From assembly GCA_963708735.1 (NCBI GenBank), contig CAVPTW010000036.1, forward strand, positions 62,001 to 126,000: a stretch of DNA of 64,000 nucleotides, read 5' to 3'. How positions within the stretch are numbered: the first letter of the stretch is position 1; each line of letters opens with the position of its first letter. Origin of the DNA: JAGPUQ01 sp963708735. Its GTDB lineage: Bacteria; Pseudomonadota; Gammaproteobacteria; Pseudomonadales; Porticoccaceae. Below, one piece after another: positions 19,687-29,800 of this stretch. A model generated the notes under the pieces. It did no database searches and was not told the origin of the DNA. It was given only the letters and a program-made list of their open reading frames with translations. A program made the translations under genes and the position numbers.

Positions 19687-20106
19687 TCAGACTTGCTCGA
19701 CGGCATAACTGTGGGTCACCGTGACGCCGGCCCGGGCAAACATGATGGAGGCGGAACAGTACTTCTGGGCCGACAACTCTACGGCGCGCTTGACCTGGGC
19801 GTCCTTGAGGTCCACCCCTTCCACCACGAAATGAATATTGATCCGGGTGAATACCGCCGGCACGGCGTCGGCGCGCTCGGCCTCCAGCTCGGCGCGGCAA
19901 TGATGCACCTGCTGGCGGGCCTTCTGCAGGATGCTCATGACATCGAAGCTGGCACAACCGCCCATGCCGATCAGCAGCAGCTCCATGGGCCGGATACCCA
20001 GGTTGCGGCCGCCATGATCTTCCGGCCCATCCATGACCACCGCATGGCCACTGCCTGACTCGCCCAGGAACATGGCGTTGTCGACCCACTTGACTACTGC
20101 CTTCAT
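19687..20106 (-). CDS. OsmC family peroxiredoxin-like protein
   Basis: A 139-residue protein of the OsmC/Ohr superfamily, closest in appearance to the YhfA subgroup. The motifs NLGIRPMELLLIGMGGCASFDVMSIL and VELSAQKYCSASIMF carry the two redox cysteines of the family. In Pseudomonas an osmC-type gene lies divergent from the crp homologue vfr, and the same arrangement is seen here. The precise substrate is not known. Confidence 0.88.
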   Translation of the reverse strand: MKAVVKWVDNAMFLGESGSGHAVVMDGPEDHGGRNLGIRPMELLLIGMGGCASFDVMSILQKARQQVHHCRAELEAERADAVPAVFTRINIHFVVEGVDLKDAQVKRAVELSAQKYCSASIMFARAGVTVTHSYAVEQV

Positions 20107-20289
20107 GGTTTCCTCCTCCCCATACGGTGGGGCAGACTAGCACAGCCCGAAAGCCGGGTTGTCCGCTGGACCCCAGCTTGCAATTTCCTGCCCAAAGTGC
20201 CACTTTCCACACACTCGTCGCGTGAACCCTTGGCACTCGCATATGCGTCGCGCGACAGATCCCTCAAAATAACCCCCAGGGAGAAACCT

Positions 20290-20922
20290 TTGGCACTCCA
20301 ACCCATCACCTCCCACATCCCGAAATTCGAGGAGTTTCTCAGCCACTGCAACCGCCGCCGCTACCCCGCCAAAAGCACGCTGATTCACGCAGGGGACGCC
20401 TGTGACTCTCTTTATTACATCATCAAGGGTTCGGTGAGCGTACTGATCGAGGACGACGATGGCCGCGAAATCATCGTTGCCTACCTAAACACCGGTGATT
20501 TCTTCGGCGAGCTGGGCCTGTTCGATCAGCAGGATCGCAGCGCCGCGATCCGTGCCCGCACCGAATGCGAAGTAGCTGAAATCAGCTATGCGGCGTTTCG
20601 TCAGCTCGTGCAACGTCAACCGGACTTTCTGTTCTCCCTCAGCAAACAGATGGCCAAGCGCTTGCGCGATACCACCCGCAAGGTGGGCGACCTGGCGTTT
20701 CTCGATGTCACCGGCCGCGTTGCCCGCACCCTGCTTGAGCTGTGCAAGGAACCGGACGCCATGACCCACCCGGACGGCATGCAGATCAGGATCACCCGCC
20801 AGGAAATCGGCCGCATCGTCGGCTGTTCGCGGGAAATGGTCGGACGGGTGCTGAAAACCCTGGAAGATCAGGAGCTCATTGCGGCGCACGGCAAAACCAT
20901 GGTGGTGTTCGGCGCGCGCTAA
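20290..20922 (+). CDS. crp: cAMP receptor protein / Vfr-type regulator
   Basis: Global cAMP-dependent regulator. With the TTG start at 20290, which follows AGGGAG, the protein is 210 residues, exactly the length of E. coli CRP. The cAMP pocket is intact (GDFFGELGLF, QDRSAAIRARTECEVAEI) and the helix-turn-helix reads ITRQEIGRIVGCSREMVGRVLK. Longer in-frame starts add unrelated residues. The gene is divergent from osmC and converges on trpC with a 4-bp overlap, as for vfr in Pseudomonas. Confidence 0.93.
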   Translation: MALQPITSHIPKFEEFLSHCNRRRYPAKSTLIHAGDACDSLYYIIKGSVSVLIEDDDGREIIVAYLNTGDFFGELGLFDQQDRSAAIRARTECEVAEISYAAFRQLVQRQPDFLFSLSKQMAKRLRDTTRKVGDLAFLDVTGRVARTLLELCKEPDAMTHPDGMQIRITRQEIGRIVGCSREMVGRVLKTLEDQELIAAHGKTMVVFGAR

Positions 20923-21728
20923 TCAAAGAGCTCGCGCAGCCGGCTCCCCGGATCCGGCGCCCGCATAAAGGCTTCACCGACCAGAAACGCGTGCACGCCG
21001 TGGCCGCGCATGGCGAGGACATCATCGACGCGGTTGATACCGCTCTCGGTCACCACCAGACGGTCAGTGCCTACGCGCGACAGTAGACTGTAGGTAGTCT
21101 CCAGGCTGGTATGAAAACTGTGGAGATCGCGGTTGTTGATCCCCACCATGGGATTATCAAGCGTCAGCGCGACCTCAAGCTCGCGGGCGTTGTGGACTTC
21201 CACCAGCACGTCCAGGCCGATTTCGCGCGCGGTGCCGTGAAGATCGGCGAGCTGCGCCGGTGCCAGCGCCGCCACGATCAGCAACACGCAGTCCGCGCCC
21301 AGCGCCCGCGCCTCATGGATCTGGTAAGGATCGATGGTGAAATCCTTGCGCAATACCGGCAACGCGGTCGCCGCCCGTGCAGCGACCAAATAAGCATCCG
21401 CACCCTGGAAAAAATCCACGTCGGTCAGCACCGAAAGACAGGCCGCGCCGCCGCGCTCGTAACTCCGGGCAATGGCCATCGGGTCGAAGTCCGGCCGGAT
21501 CACACCCTTGCTGGGGGAGGCTTTCTTGATCTCGGCGATCACGGCGGATTCGCCACGCGCGACCCGCGTCTGGAGCGCCCGATAGAACCCCCGCGCCGGT
21601 GCGGCATCCGCCGCGCGGCGTCGGAGTTCATCCAGATCACAACGCAGCCGCCGTTCGGCGATCTCCTCAACCTTGCGGGCCAGGATTTTCTTCAGGATGG
21701 TCGGCGTGTCCGCTGCCAAATCCGCCAT
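20919..21728 (-). CDS. trpC: indole-3-glycerol phosphate synthase
   Basis: Closes the indole ring in tryptophan synthesis. The 269-residue TIM barrel has ILKKILARKVEEIAER, VIAEIKKASPSKGVIR, ACLSVLTDVDFFQG, LRKDFTIDPYQIHEARALGAD, VGINNRDLHSF and the C-terminal LVGEAFMRAPDPG, covering the catalytic Lys and Glu. Its start overlaps the trpD stop by one base. It is a stand-alone enzyme, not fused to trpF. Confidence 0.97.
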   Translation of the reverse strand: MADLAADTPTILKKILARKVEEIAERRLRCDLDELRRRAADAAPARGFYRALQTRVARGESAVIAEIKKASPSKGVIRPDFDPMAIARSYERGGAACLSVLTDVDFFQGADAYLVAARAATALPVLRKDFTIDPYQIHEARALGADCVLLIVAALAPAQLADLHGTAREIGLDVLVEVHNARELEVALTLDNPMVGINNRDLHSFHTSLETTYSLLSRVGTDRLVVTESGINRVDDVLAMRGHGVHAFLVGEAFMRAPDPGSRLRELFD

Positions 21729-22765
21729 CAGTTATCTCCCAGACAATCGGTAAAGGCGGCAAGCTCCTCCAGGCGCACGCCGGCCAGCTCGCTGGCGATG
21801 GCATCCGCCGCCAGCGCCACGCCCTGGGCAATGTCGGTGGCGAGGCCCGCCGCATACACCGCCGCCCCCGCATTCAGCGCGATCAGGTCCGCCGCCTTGA
21901 CGCCGGCAACCGTGCGACGCTTGCCGAGGGCATCGCGGATCAACGCCAGCGATGCGGCGACATCCGCCACGCGCAGATCGTCGAGGGCTTGCCGGGCGAG
22001 TCCAAAATCTTCCGGCGCGATGCGGTACTCACGCACTCTTCCCTCATTCAGTTCGGCCACCACGGTCGGTGCCGCGAGACTTATTTCATCGAGACCATCT
22101 TCACTGTGGACCACCAGCACCCGTTCGCTGCCCAGCCGCCCCAACACCTCGGCGACGGGCAGGCACAGCGCCGGGTCGTAGACGCCGATCAGTTGTCGTC
22201 GCACGCCGGCTGGATTGGTCATGGGACCGAGAATGTTGAACAGGGTGCGAATCCCCAGCTCGCGGCGCGGCTCCACCGCATGTTTCATCGCGCTGTGATG
22301 GGCCGGTGCGAACAGGAAGCCGACGCCGATCTGCGCCACGCAACGCACCACCTGCGCGGGGGTCAGGTCTAGCCGCACGCCGGCGGCCTCCAGCAGATCG
22401 GCGCTGCCGCTTCGGCTGCTCACGCCCCGGTTGCCGTGCTTGACCACTCGGCCGCCGCACACTGCCACCACGAAGGCGCTCGCGGTGGAGACATTGAACA
22501 GCCCCGCGCCATCGCCGCCGGTGCCGACGATATCCACCAGATGATCGCCGCCAACCTGCACCGGGATGCAGAGTTCGCGCATCACTTCCACCGCGCCGGT
22601 GATTTCGTCGAGGGTCTCGCCCTTCATCCGCAGCGCCACCAGAAAGCCCGCGATCTGGGCCGGCGTCGCTGCTCCCGTCATGATCTTGCGCATCACCGCC
22701 TGCATCTCGGCGCGGCTCAGGCTGGCACGCTCCACCAGACGCGCAATCGCCTGCTGGACCGTCAT
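21728..22765 (-). CDS. trpD: anthranilate phosphoribosyltransferase
   Basis: Transfers phosphoribose to anthranilate. The 345-residue protein has DIVGTGGDGAGLFNVSTASA and KHGNRGVSSRSGSADLLEA, the two PRPP and anthranilate-binding signatures, and FLFAPAHHSAMKH and NILGPMTNPAG. Its start shares one base with the trpG stop and its stop shares one with the trpC start, so the three genes form a tightly coupled operon. Confidence 0.97.
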   Translation of the reverse strand: MTVQQAIARLVERASLSRAEMQAVMRKIMTGAATPAQIAGFLVALRMKGETLDEITGAVEVMRELCIPVQVGGDHLVDIVGTGGDGAGLFNVSTASAFVVAVCGGRVVKHGNRGVSSRSGSADLLEAAGVRLDLTPAQVVRCVAQIGVGFLFAPAHHSAMKHAVEPRRELGIRTLFNILGPMTNPAGVRRQLIGVYDPALCLPVAEVLGRLGSERVLVVHSEDGLDEISLAAPTVVAELNEGRVREYRIAPEDFGLARQALDDLRVADVAASLALIRDALGKRRTVAGVKAADLIALNAGAAVYAAGLATDIAQGVALAADAIASELAGVRLEELAAFTDCLGDN

Positions 22766-23355
22766 CAGGGCGCGCGCTCCACGAAATTGCGCAGCAGGTC
22801 GTGGCCGTGGCGGGTGAGGATGGACTCGGGATGAAACTGCACGCCCTCGACGTCGAATTCGCGGTGGCGCACGCCCATGATCTCGTCGATCTCGCCGCTC
22901 TCGGTCGCGGTCCAGGCGGTGATCTCCAGACAGTCGGGGAGGCTGGCGCGCTCGATGATCAGCGAGTGGTAGCGGGTCGCCTCGAAGGGACTCGGCAGGC
23001 CGTGAAACACGCCCGCGCTCCCGTGGTGGATGAGCGAGGTCTTGCCGTGCATCACCTGCCGCGCCCGCACGATGCGACCACCGAACGCCTGGCCGATGCT
23101 CTGGTGGCCCAGACAGACGCCGAGCAGCGGAATGCGGCCGGCGAAGGCTTGGATCAGGGGCACCGAGATGCCGGCCTCATTGGGTGTGCAGGGGCCGGGG
23201 GAGATGACGATCTTCGCGGGCGCCAGCGCCTCGATGTCGGCGAGCGTGAGCGCATCGTTGCGCTCGACCCGCACCTCGGCACCCAGTTCGCCCAGGTACT
23301 GCACCAGGTTGTAGGTGAAGGAATCGTAGTTATCGATCATCAACAATTTAACCAT
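22765..23355 (-). CDS. trpG: anthranilate synthase glutamine amidotransferase subunit
   Basis: Supplies ammonia to TrpE. The 196-residue class I amidotransferase has MLIDNYDSFTYNLVQYL, ISPGPCTPNEAG, the nucleophile segment GVCLGHQSIGQAFGG and the FHPESI motif with its catalytic His and Glu. AGAGG precedes the ATG. No trpE is in the window; upstream DNA switches to element sequence within a few hundred bases, so trpE either lies elsewhere or beyond the element. Confidence 0.97.
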   Translation of the reverse strand: MVKLLMIDNYDSFTYNLVQYLGELGAEVRVERNDALTLADIEALAPAKIVISPGPCTPNEAGISVPLIQAFAGRIPLLGVCLGHQSIGQAFGGRIVRARQVMHGKTSLIHHGSAGVFHGLPSPFEATRYHSLIIERASLPDCLEITAWTATESGEIDEIMGVRHREFDVEGVQFHPESILTRHGHDLLRNFVERAP

Positions 23356-24022
23356 GACAACCTCTTGTTTTTTCTGTATTTTTTTTAATCATTCTTGGGT
23401 CTATATACACAGATATATACACACATGCACCGGATTTCGGCAGCACAAGCGCCGGATAATGCCCTTGTGGGGTGGCAGCGAGCATGGAGGCTGGCCTCAC
23501 GGTGCGTCTCTGCAAGACGCCTTGATGAGACTCCTTGCAAGACTGCCGGCCTGAATGCCGGTGAGCGACGCGCACAACCGCGCACCACGAGGACGTGGTG
23601 CGCGAGGCGCTACCTATGGCTGGGGGATTTAATGGCATCGGGCAATCTCCTGAGTCTTGGAGCCGCCGTGCCGGAGAGCCATCTATTGAACCTTGCCCGC
23701 CGGTGGGGCGGCAAGGTGCGGATCAAAGCCGCAACGACGTGCCGCTTCTACCGGAAGCGCCACCACTGAGCAATGTTGATCGATGCAGTACGGGTCATGG
23801 CAGACCGAGTTAAACCGGGGAAGATGCGTAGGAAGCGAATCACCCCACAGCAGCTTCATATCCGAAGCATTGTAACATGCACCTCTCTTTGCCGTCTAAC
23901 AGTTGAGCTGCAAGGAGTCGCTCTCCTAGCAAGGCTTCGAGCATCCGATCAAGGTGGGCGTTGACCCTATTGGCCGTCGAAATTGATTGCGAACTTGGCT
24001 CATTCCTTGGTAGCCTGCTGCA
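23356..24022. other. gene-poor junction region between trpG and the ICE cargo
   Basis: No credible protein gene is visible in these 667 bases. The first 70 are AT-rich (TATATACACAGATATATAC at about 23402-23420) and probably hold the trpG promoter. From about 23430 to 23770 the DNA is GC-rich and strongly structured, with hairpins at 23549-23562 (CCGGC/GCCGG) and 23579-23604. The short open frames here have no family features I recognise. I infer that the left ICE junction lies in this region because chromosomal synteny ends at trpG and metal-resistance cargo starts at 24023, but I see no attachment repeat or tRNA. Confidence 0.5.
23579..23604. repeat. 11-bp perfect hairpin in the junction region
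   Basis: Arms CGCGCACCACG and CGTGGTGCGCG flank an AGGA tetraloop. No T-run follows on either strand, so it is not a simple terminator. It is the strongest of several inverted repeats in the structured part of the junction region. Confidence 0.7.
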
Positions 24023-24355
24023 ATGATGCGTATTTTGTTCAGACATAGGCTGGCAGTGATGGCGTTGCTTCTTGCAACGTTCGTTGTCATCCCTATGGCT
24101 GATGCGGTCTTGTGCGCATCTGAGGGTGGGGATACGTATTCATACGTTGAAACCCATAGTGACGATAGTAGGGACAAGGGTTCCGACTTCGATCATGGCG
24201 CCTGCAGCCACGGGCATTGTCACCATACACACGCTCACGTTCCCCCACACTCAGCGGCCCACGCCGCTTCCCTGCCCCTGGCGCACCAACGGCCAGACAG
24301 TGATGCTATCGCATCACACACGCCTGATGGATTGAGGCGCCCCCCCAAAGCCTGA
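24023..24355 (+). CDS. small exported His-rich protein preceding czcC
   Basis: A 110-residue protein with a signal-like N-terminus (RLAVMALLLATFVVIPMADA), then acidic residues and a cluster of His and Cys (HGACSHGHCHHTHAHVPPH), consistent with binding metal in the periplasm. It occupies the position of czcI in czcICBA operons and is followed by czcC after 64 bp. I do not claim orthology with CzcI; similar small proteins precede czc genes in other proteobacteria. Confidence 0.6.
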   Translation: MMRILFRHRLAVMALLLATFVVIPMADAVLCASEGGDTYSYVETHSDDSRDKGSDFDHGACSHGHCHHTHAHVPPHSAAHAASLPLAHQRPDSDAIASHTPDGLRRPPKA

Positions 24356-24419
24356 CGAATCCGGACCGTGCTGCTTGCACGGTCGTTTCGTCAACTCGTT
24401 TAGCTTTGGGAGTCTTCTC

Positions 24420-25658
24420 ATGTTTATATCGTTCGACCGACCGCTATGCGCGGTTGGCTTTGCTGTGGTCGCTACAACGATCACGCTGGCATCACCAGCA
24501 AGTGCCGAGCCCGCTCCGCCCTATGAAACACTGATCGAGCATCTCGATCGAACCCCGGCGACACTAGAAGCCGAAGCGTTGCTCGACGCCGCCAATGCGC
24601 GCGCGCAACAGGCCCGTGCATTACCTAATCCTTCCGTCACCCTGGAGGCCGAGAACGCTTACGGCCGCGCGCCGTTCACTGGCTATGACGCCGCAGAGAC
24701 CACGTTTTCCGTCAGCCAACCCCTGGAACTGTGGGGACAGCGGGGTGCACGTATTGGTGCCGCCCGGGCGGCAGCTGACGCGGCTGCTCTGCGCCGCGAC
24801 CAATCGCGATGGGCAGTGGCCGGCCGCCTGGCGCTGATCTATGCCGAGGCGGAAGCCGCTTCCTTGCAGTATGAGCTGGCCGTCGAGGCACTGTCGCTGA
24901 CGCAGGCGGATGCAAGCGCGGTGATGGCCCTTATAGAAGAAGGTCGTGAGCCTACGCTTCGTGGCATCCAGGCCGAAAGCGAGGTGGAGGCTGCTCGTGC
25001 CGTCGTGGACGAAACACAGGCAAACCGAGATGCGGCTTTCGCGCGTCTCGCCGCAGCAGCGATGCTGACCGAACCTGTCACATCCATCGGAACCAGCCTG
25101 CTAGATCGCGCACCCAGCCCCTTTGCACAGGATGTACGCAATCCCTTGGCTGTTCAGATTGCCGAAGCCGAACTGGATGCGGCTGGTCAATCCGTAACCG
25201 TGGAGCGACTGCGTGCTCGTCCCGACGTGACCGCGTCGCTCGGTGTCCGACGATTCCAAGAATACGACTCCCAAGCACTTATGTTCGGCATCAGCGTATC
25301 CGTTCCGCTGTTCGATAGGAATAAGGGCGCTATCAGTGCAGCGCGTGCCGAGCAGCGAGCTGCCGAGGCGCGGCTGACCGGTTTGAAGTTGGAGGTCCAG
25401 GCAGATCGCAGTGCTGCACAAGCCCGCCTCACTGCATCGATCACCCGGACACGTGCTGCCGATAACGGCGTCGCTTCTGCCGAAGAAGCCTACCGCCTTG
25501 CACGCGCTGGCTTCGATGCCGGGCGCATCTCGCAGTTGGAGCTGCGCAGCATACGGTCTGCCTTGATTGCCGCACGCAATACCGCTGTGGACGCACGCAT
25601 AGCGCGCGTCCGTGCAGAAGTCGAACTCGCGCGCCTTGACGGCCGCACCCCATTTTGA
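24420..25658 (+). CDS. czcC: TolC-family outer membrane efflux protein
   Basis: Outer-membrane channel of a tripartite cobalt-zinc-cadmium efflux pump. The 412-residue protein has a signal peptide ending near ASPASA, then two halves of the TolC fold with long Ala/Glu-rich helices (TLEAEALLDAANARAQQARALPNPS, split by the conserved PNP turn). I use the ATG at 24420, which follows GGGAG, instead of a TTG 45 bp upstream. czcB starts 10 bp after the stop. Confidence 0.9.
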   Translation: MFISFDRPLCAVGFAVVATTITLASPASAEPAPPYETLIEHLDRTPATLEAEALLDAANARAQQARALPNPSVTLEAENAYGRAPFTGYDAAETTFSVSQPLELWGQRGARIGAARAAADAAALRRDQSRWAVAGRLALIYAEAEAASLQYELAVEALSLTQADASAVMALIEEGREPTLRGIQAESEVEAARAVVDETQANRDAAFARLAAAAMLTEPVTSIGTSLLDRAPSPFAQDVRNPLAVQIAEAELDAAGQSVTVERLRARPDVTASLGVRRFQEYDSQALMFGISVSVPLFDRNKGAISAARAEQRAAEARLTGLKLEVQADRSAAQARLTASITRTRAADNGVASAEEAYRLARAGFDAGRISQLELRSIRSALIAARNTAVDARIARVRAEVELARLDGRTPF

Positions 25659-25668
25659 GGAAGCATAG

Positions 25669-26856
25669 ATGACAACCACAAATATCCGGCTCCTCTGTGG
25701 AGCAGTCCTACTTGTTGCCCTTGGTACTGGCTTCGGCCTTGCCCAGCTCATCCCGCACTCGGAGCACGCCGCTCACGTCGAGGATGATGAGCACGCCGCT
25801 CACAATGATCCTGACCAGCAGGACGAGCACGAGGATGCGCCATCCGAGGAAGGTGTCGTCGCATTAACCGCGAGGCAAATCGAAGCCTCGGGTATCAGCA
25901 TCGTAGACGTGGGCCGCGGCGGCGGTAACGAGTATCGGCTGTCAGGCCGGGTCGAGTCTGCAGTGGGCGCTCGGGCAGTCGTAGCGGCGATCACGGGCGG
26001 AAGGGTCGAGCAGATACACGTCGCTCCGGGCTCATCGGTTGAAGCCGGTCAGCTCCTGGCTGTCATAGTCAGTGGCGATGCAGCTACTTTGCGTGCAAAC
26101 GCCGATGCTGCAGTTGCCGAGGCCGAAGCTGCGCGCCTCGCTTATCAGCGCGACTTGAACCTCGTCGAACAGGGGATTGTCGCTCGTCAGGACATGGAAG
26201 CGTCTCGCGCCCGCTCACTCGCCGCTGATGCGGCGGCAAGGGCGGCACAAGCTCAGGTCGCGGCAAGCGGTTCACCGAATACCTCGGGACGCTTCAGCGT
26301 CGTCAGCCCAATCGCGGGTGTAGTCGGCGCGGTCAGTACCACTGTGGGTGGCTTCGTCGCATCTGGTGGAGCCGTCGTGGAAATCTCCGATCCGGCGCAA
26401 GTGGAACTCGTCTTCAACGCTCCTCCCGCATTGGCATCCGAGGTGACCTCTGGAGCTCGTCTCCAAGTCACAGGTCCGTCTGGCAGCTTCGAAGCTGTGG
26501 TCGTTGGCGTAGCCGCCAATGCGCGCGAGCAAAGCGGTGCAGCCGTTATTCGCGCGCGATCTACTTCAAGTGCCTTACCGCCTGCTGGGTCCCCCGTGAC
26601 AGGGACCGTCGTCACAAACAGCCAGGAAGGTGGTCTGACCGTCCCCGCCGATGCCGTTCAAACCGTGGAGGGACGATCAGTGGTGTTCGTGGCTGATGAC
26701 AATGGCTTCCGCGTCACCCCGGTGCTCGCGGGTCGGCGCGCAGGCGAGTCCATCGAGATTCTCAATGGACTGTCTGGCGATGAACGCATTGCCGGAATGA
26801 ATGCCTTCCTGTTGAAGGCCGAACTCGCCAAGGGCGAAGCCGAACACGGCCACTAA
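25669..26856 (+). CDS. czcB: periplasmic adaptor subunit of CzcCBA efflux pump
   Basis: Membrane-fusion protein linking CzcA to CzcC. The 395-residue protein has an N-terminal signal anchor, a His/Glu/Asp-rich metal-binding stretch at about residues 27-60 (HSEHAAHVEDDEHAAH), a barrel-sandwich/lipoyl domain (GGRVEQIHVAPGSSVEAGQLLA), an alpha hairpin with repeated Ala/Glu heptads, and a C-terminal beta-barrel ending in a further His pair. Spacing of 10-11 bp to both neighbours indicates one operon. Confidence 0.92.
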   Translation: MTTTNIRLLCGAVLLVALGTGFGLAQLIPHSEHAAHVEDDEHAAHNDPDQQDEHEDAPSEEGVVALTARQIEASGISIVDVGRGGGNEYRLSGRVESAVGARAVVAAITGGRVEQIHVAPGSSVEAGQLLAVIVSGDAATLRANADAAVAEAEAARLAYQRDLNLVEQGIVARQDMEASRARSLAADAAARAAQAQVAASGSPNTSGRFSVVSPIAGVVGAVSTTVGGFVASGGAVVEISDPAQVELVFNAPPALASEVTSGARLQVTGPSGSFEAVVVGVAANAREQSGAAVIRARSTSSALPPAGSPVTGTVVTNSQEGGLTVPADAVQTVEGRSVVFVADDNGFRVTPVLAGRRAGESIEILNGLSGDERIAGMNAFLLKAELAKGEAEHGH

Positions 26857-26867
26857 GGACTACTCAT

Positions 26868-29800
26868 ATGTTCAAGTTCATTATTGAAACAGCGGTCCGC
26901 TTCCGTTGGGCCGTGGTCTTCGTCGCGACGCTCCTCGTGGTTTATGGCCTGTTCCAGCTCAGCAAGCTCCCCATTGATGCCGTGCCAGACATCACCAACC
27001 GCCAGGTGCAGATCAACACCATAGCGCCCGCGCTCGCGCCCGGTCAGATCGAGCGCCAGGTAACCTATCCACTTGAAACAGCCTTGGCCGGCATCCCGGG
27101 ACTGACTAGCACCCGCTCGATCTCACGTAACGGATTCTCCCAGGTCACCGCCATTTTCACCGACCAGACCGACATCTACTTCGCACGCCAGCAAGTGGCC
27201 GAACGCATGCGCGAAGTGGAGGAGGAGTTGCCCGAAGGGGTGACGCCGATGATGTCGCCGGTGACCACGGGTCTGGGCGAAGTACTGATGTGGACGGTGG
27301 ATTTCACGCCGTTCGATCCGGCGAACGTCGGTCAACCGAACGAACCGGGTTGGCAGGCCAACGAGGTCTATCTGACGCCGGAAGGCGACCGCCTCACGAC
27401 GCCAGAGGAGCGTGCCACCTACCTGCGCACTGTGCAGGACTGGATCATTGCGCCGCAGATGCGCTCGGCTCCGGGGCTTGCGGGCGTCGACACGATCGGT
27501 GGCTATGTCAAGGAATATGCCATCCGCCCGAATGCCGAACAGCTGGCAGCCTACGGCCTCGGCCTGGGTGATCTCGTGCAGGCGCTTGAACGTTCCAATG
27601 TCCAAGCAGGTGCCGGATTCATCCAGCGTGCTGGCGAGGGTCTTATCGTTCGGACAGATGCCCTTGCGCAGACCGTCGACGATCTGGCGCAGGCGCCTGT
27701 CGCCAATCGCAACGGCTTCGTCATCCGCGTCTCGGACGTGGCGAGCGTCGGTCTGGGGCAGGCGCCGCGTCTGGGCGCCGCCACGCGCGATGGGCACGAA
27801 GCCGTGCTCGGCACTGCATTGATGATCGCCGACGGCAACAGCCGCACCGTGGCGCAGGCCGCGGCCGAACGCCTTGCCGAAGTCAATCGCTCCCTGCCAC
27901 CGAACATCGTGGCCGAACCCGTACTTGATCGCAGCGAACTGGTGAATTCCACGATCAAGACGGTCGCCAAGAACCTGACCGAAGGTGCGCTACTGGTCAT
28001 CGCCGTGTTGTTTCTGTTGCTGGGCAACTTCCGCGCGGCAGCTATCACTGCACTGGTGATCCCGTTGTCATTCCTATTCGCAGTGATCGGCATGAATCGC
28101 TTCGGGATCAGCGGCAACCTGATGAGCCTGGGCGCGCTCGATTTCGGCATCCTCGTCGATGGTGCGGTGATCGTAATCGAGGCGACGCTGCTCATGCTTG
28201 GCCAGAAGCGGGCCGAGTTGGGTCGTGCATTATCCGCAGGCGAGCGGCTGGGCGTGGCGATCCAGGCGGCGCGCAAGATGGTGCGGCCCGCTGCTTTCGG
28301 CCAGACCATCATCCTGCTGGTATTCGCACCGATCCTCACGCTGGAAGGCGTCGAGGGTAAGACCTTCCAGCCCATGGCGGCGACCCTCATGCTTGCCTTG
28401 GTCGGTGCATTCATCTTGTCGTTCACCTTTGTGCCGGCGATGGCGGCGCTGTTCGTGCGCGAACCCAAGACCAAGTCCCAGCATATCCCAGAGCAAGAAC
28501 ATGAGCATGAACATGAACATGTTCATGAACACGGACATGATGGCGAGCACGAAACTCGCCTCATCCGATACGTGCGAGGCAAGGTCGAACCGGTCATCCG
28601 CATCGCGGTAACGCGGCCACGTGCCGTACTTGCAGGCGCTGTTCTCATGCTCGCGATCGGCTCGGTAGCTTTCATCTCGCTGGGTCGCGAGTTCATGCCC
28701 ACGCTCGACGAAGGCAACCTCGCGATGCAGGCCCTGCGGGTTCCTTCTGCTTCGCTTGAGCAATCGCTGTCGATGCAGCTTGCCCTGGAGAGGGCACTGA
28801 CGAGTGAGCCGGAAGTGAGGACCATCTTCTCACGCACGGGTACGGCGGAAGCGGCCATCGATCCGATGCCGATCAACATCTCCGACAGCGTGATCGTGCT
28901 CAAGCCTCGCTCGGAATGGCCCGACCGATCATTGGACAAGGAAGAGCTGATCAGCCGGCTTGAGTCCATCGTCGGCAACCAGATCGGCAATGCGTTCGAG
29001 TTCAGCCAACCCATCCAACTGCGTTTCAACGAGCTGATTTCCGGCGTGCGTACCGACTTGGCCGTAATGGTCTTCGGCGACGACTTCGACATCTTGCAGA
29101 GAACCGCGGATCAGGTCGCGCTCAAGCTGCGTGGCGTAGAGGGTGCCGCCGACGTCCGTGTGGAACAGGTTTCGGGACTGCCGACGCTCACGGTGCGGGT
29201 CGATCACGCCGCCGCCGCGCAGTACGGCTTGACGGCTGCCGATGTCAGCGAAGCGGTCGCGACCGGCATCGGTGGCACCTCGGCTGGCAAAATCTTTGAG
29301 GGCGACCGCCGCTTCGATGTGGTGATCCGGTTTGACGAAGACGCGCGCAATGGCCCGGCACAGCTAGCTGCCCTGCCCATCGTCGCGCCGGACGGTACGG
29401 TGGTGCCGCTCTCCTCGGTCGCGCAAATCGGAGTCAGCGAAGGCCCTAACCAGATCAGCCGAAACAATGGTAGCCGGAGGATCGTGGTACAGGCAAACGT
29501 ACGTGGCCGCGATCTGGGCGGGTTCGTCGGGGAGGCACAGACTGCGGTGGCAGATGTATTGCTTCCGGCGGGCGTGTACCTGACGTGGGGCGGGCAGTTC
29601 GAGAACCTGCAGCGCGCCGAGGCACGGTTGGCGTTGGTGATCCCGGTCGTGTTCCTGCTGATCGGAAGCCTGCTGTACATGGCACTGGGCACGATCCGTG
29701 AAGCAGCGCTGGTGTTCGTCTGCGTGCCATTGGCGTTGGTGGGAGGTGCATTGGCGCTGATGCTGCGCGGCATGCCCTTCTCGGTATCGGCAGCCGTGGG

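Noticed and set aside
23430..23770. Group II intron or other known catalytic RNA
   Set aside because: The segment is structured, but I could not find the conserved 5' start or the domain V hairpin of group II introns, and no reverse transcriptase is nearby.
23773..24046. Small overlapping frames on both strands just before the czc block
   Set aside because: No family features, no consistent ribosome site, and each overlaps the other or the czc promoter region.
28498..28545. Short tandem repeats (GAACAT units) as a possible CRISPR or minisatellite
   Set aside because: They encode the His/Glu-rich metal-binding loop of czcA; units are too short and have no spacers. No CRISPR array was seen in the window.
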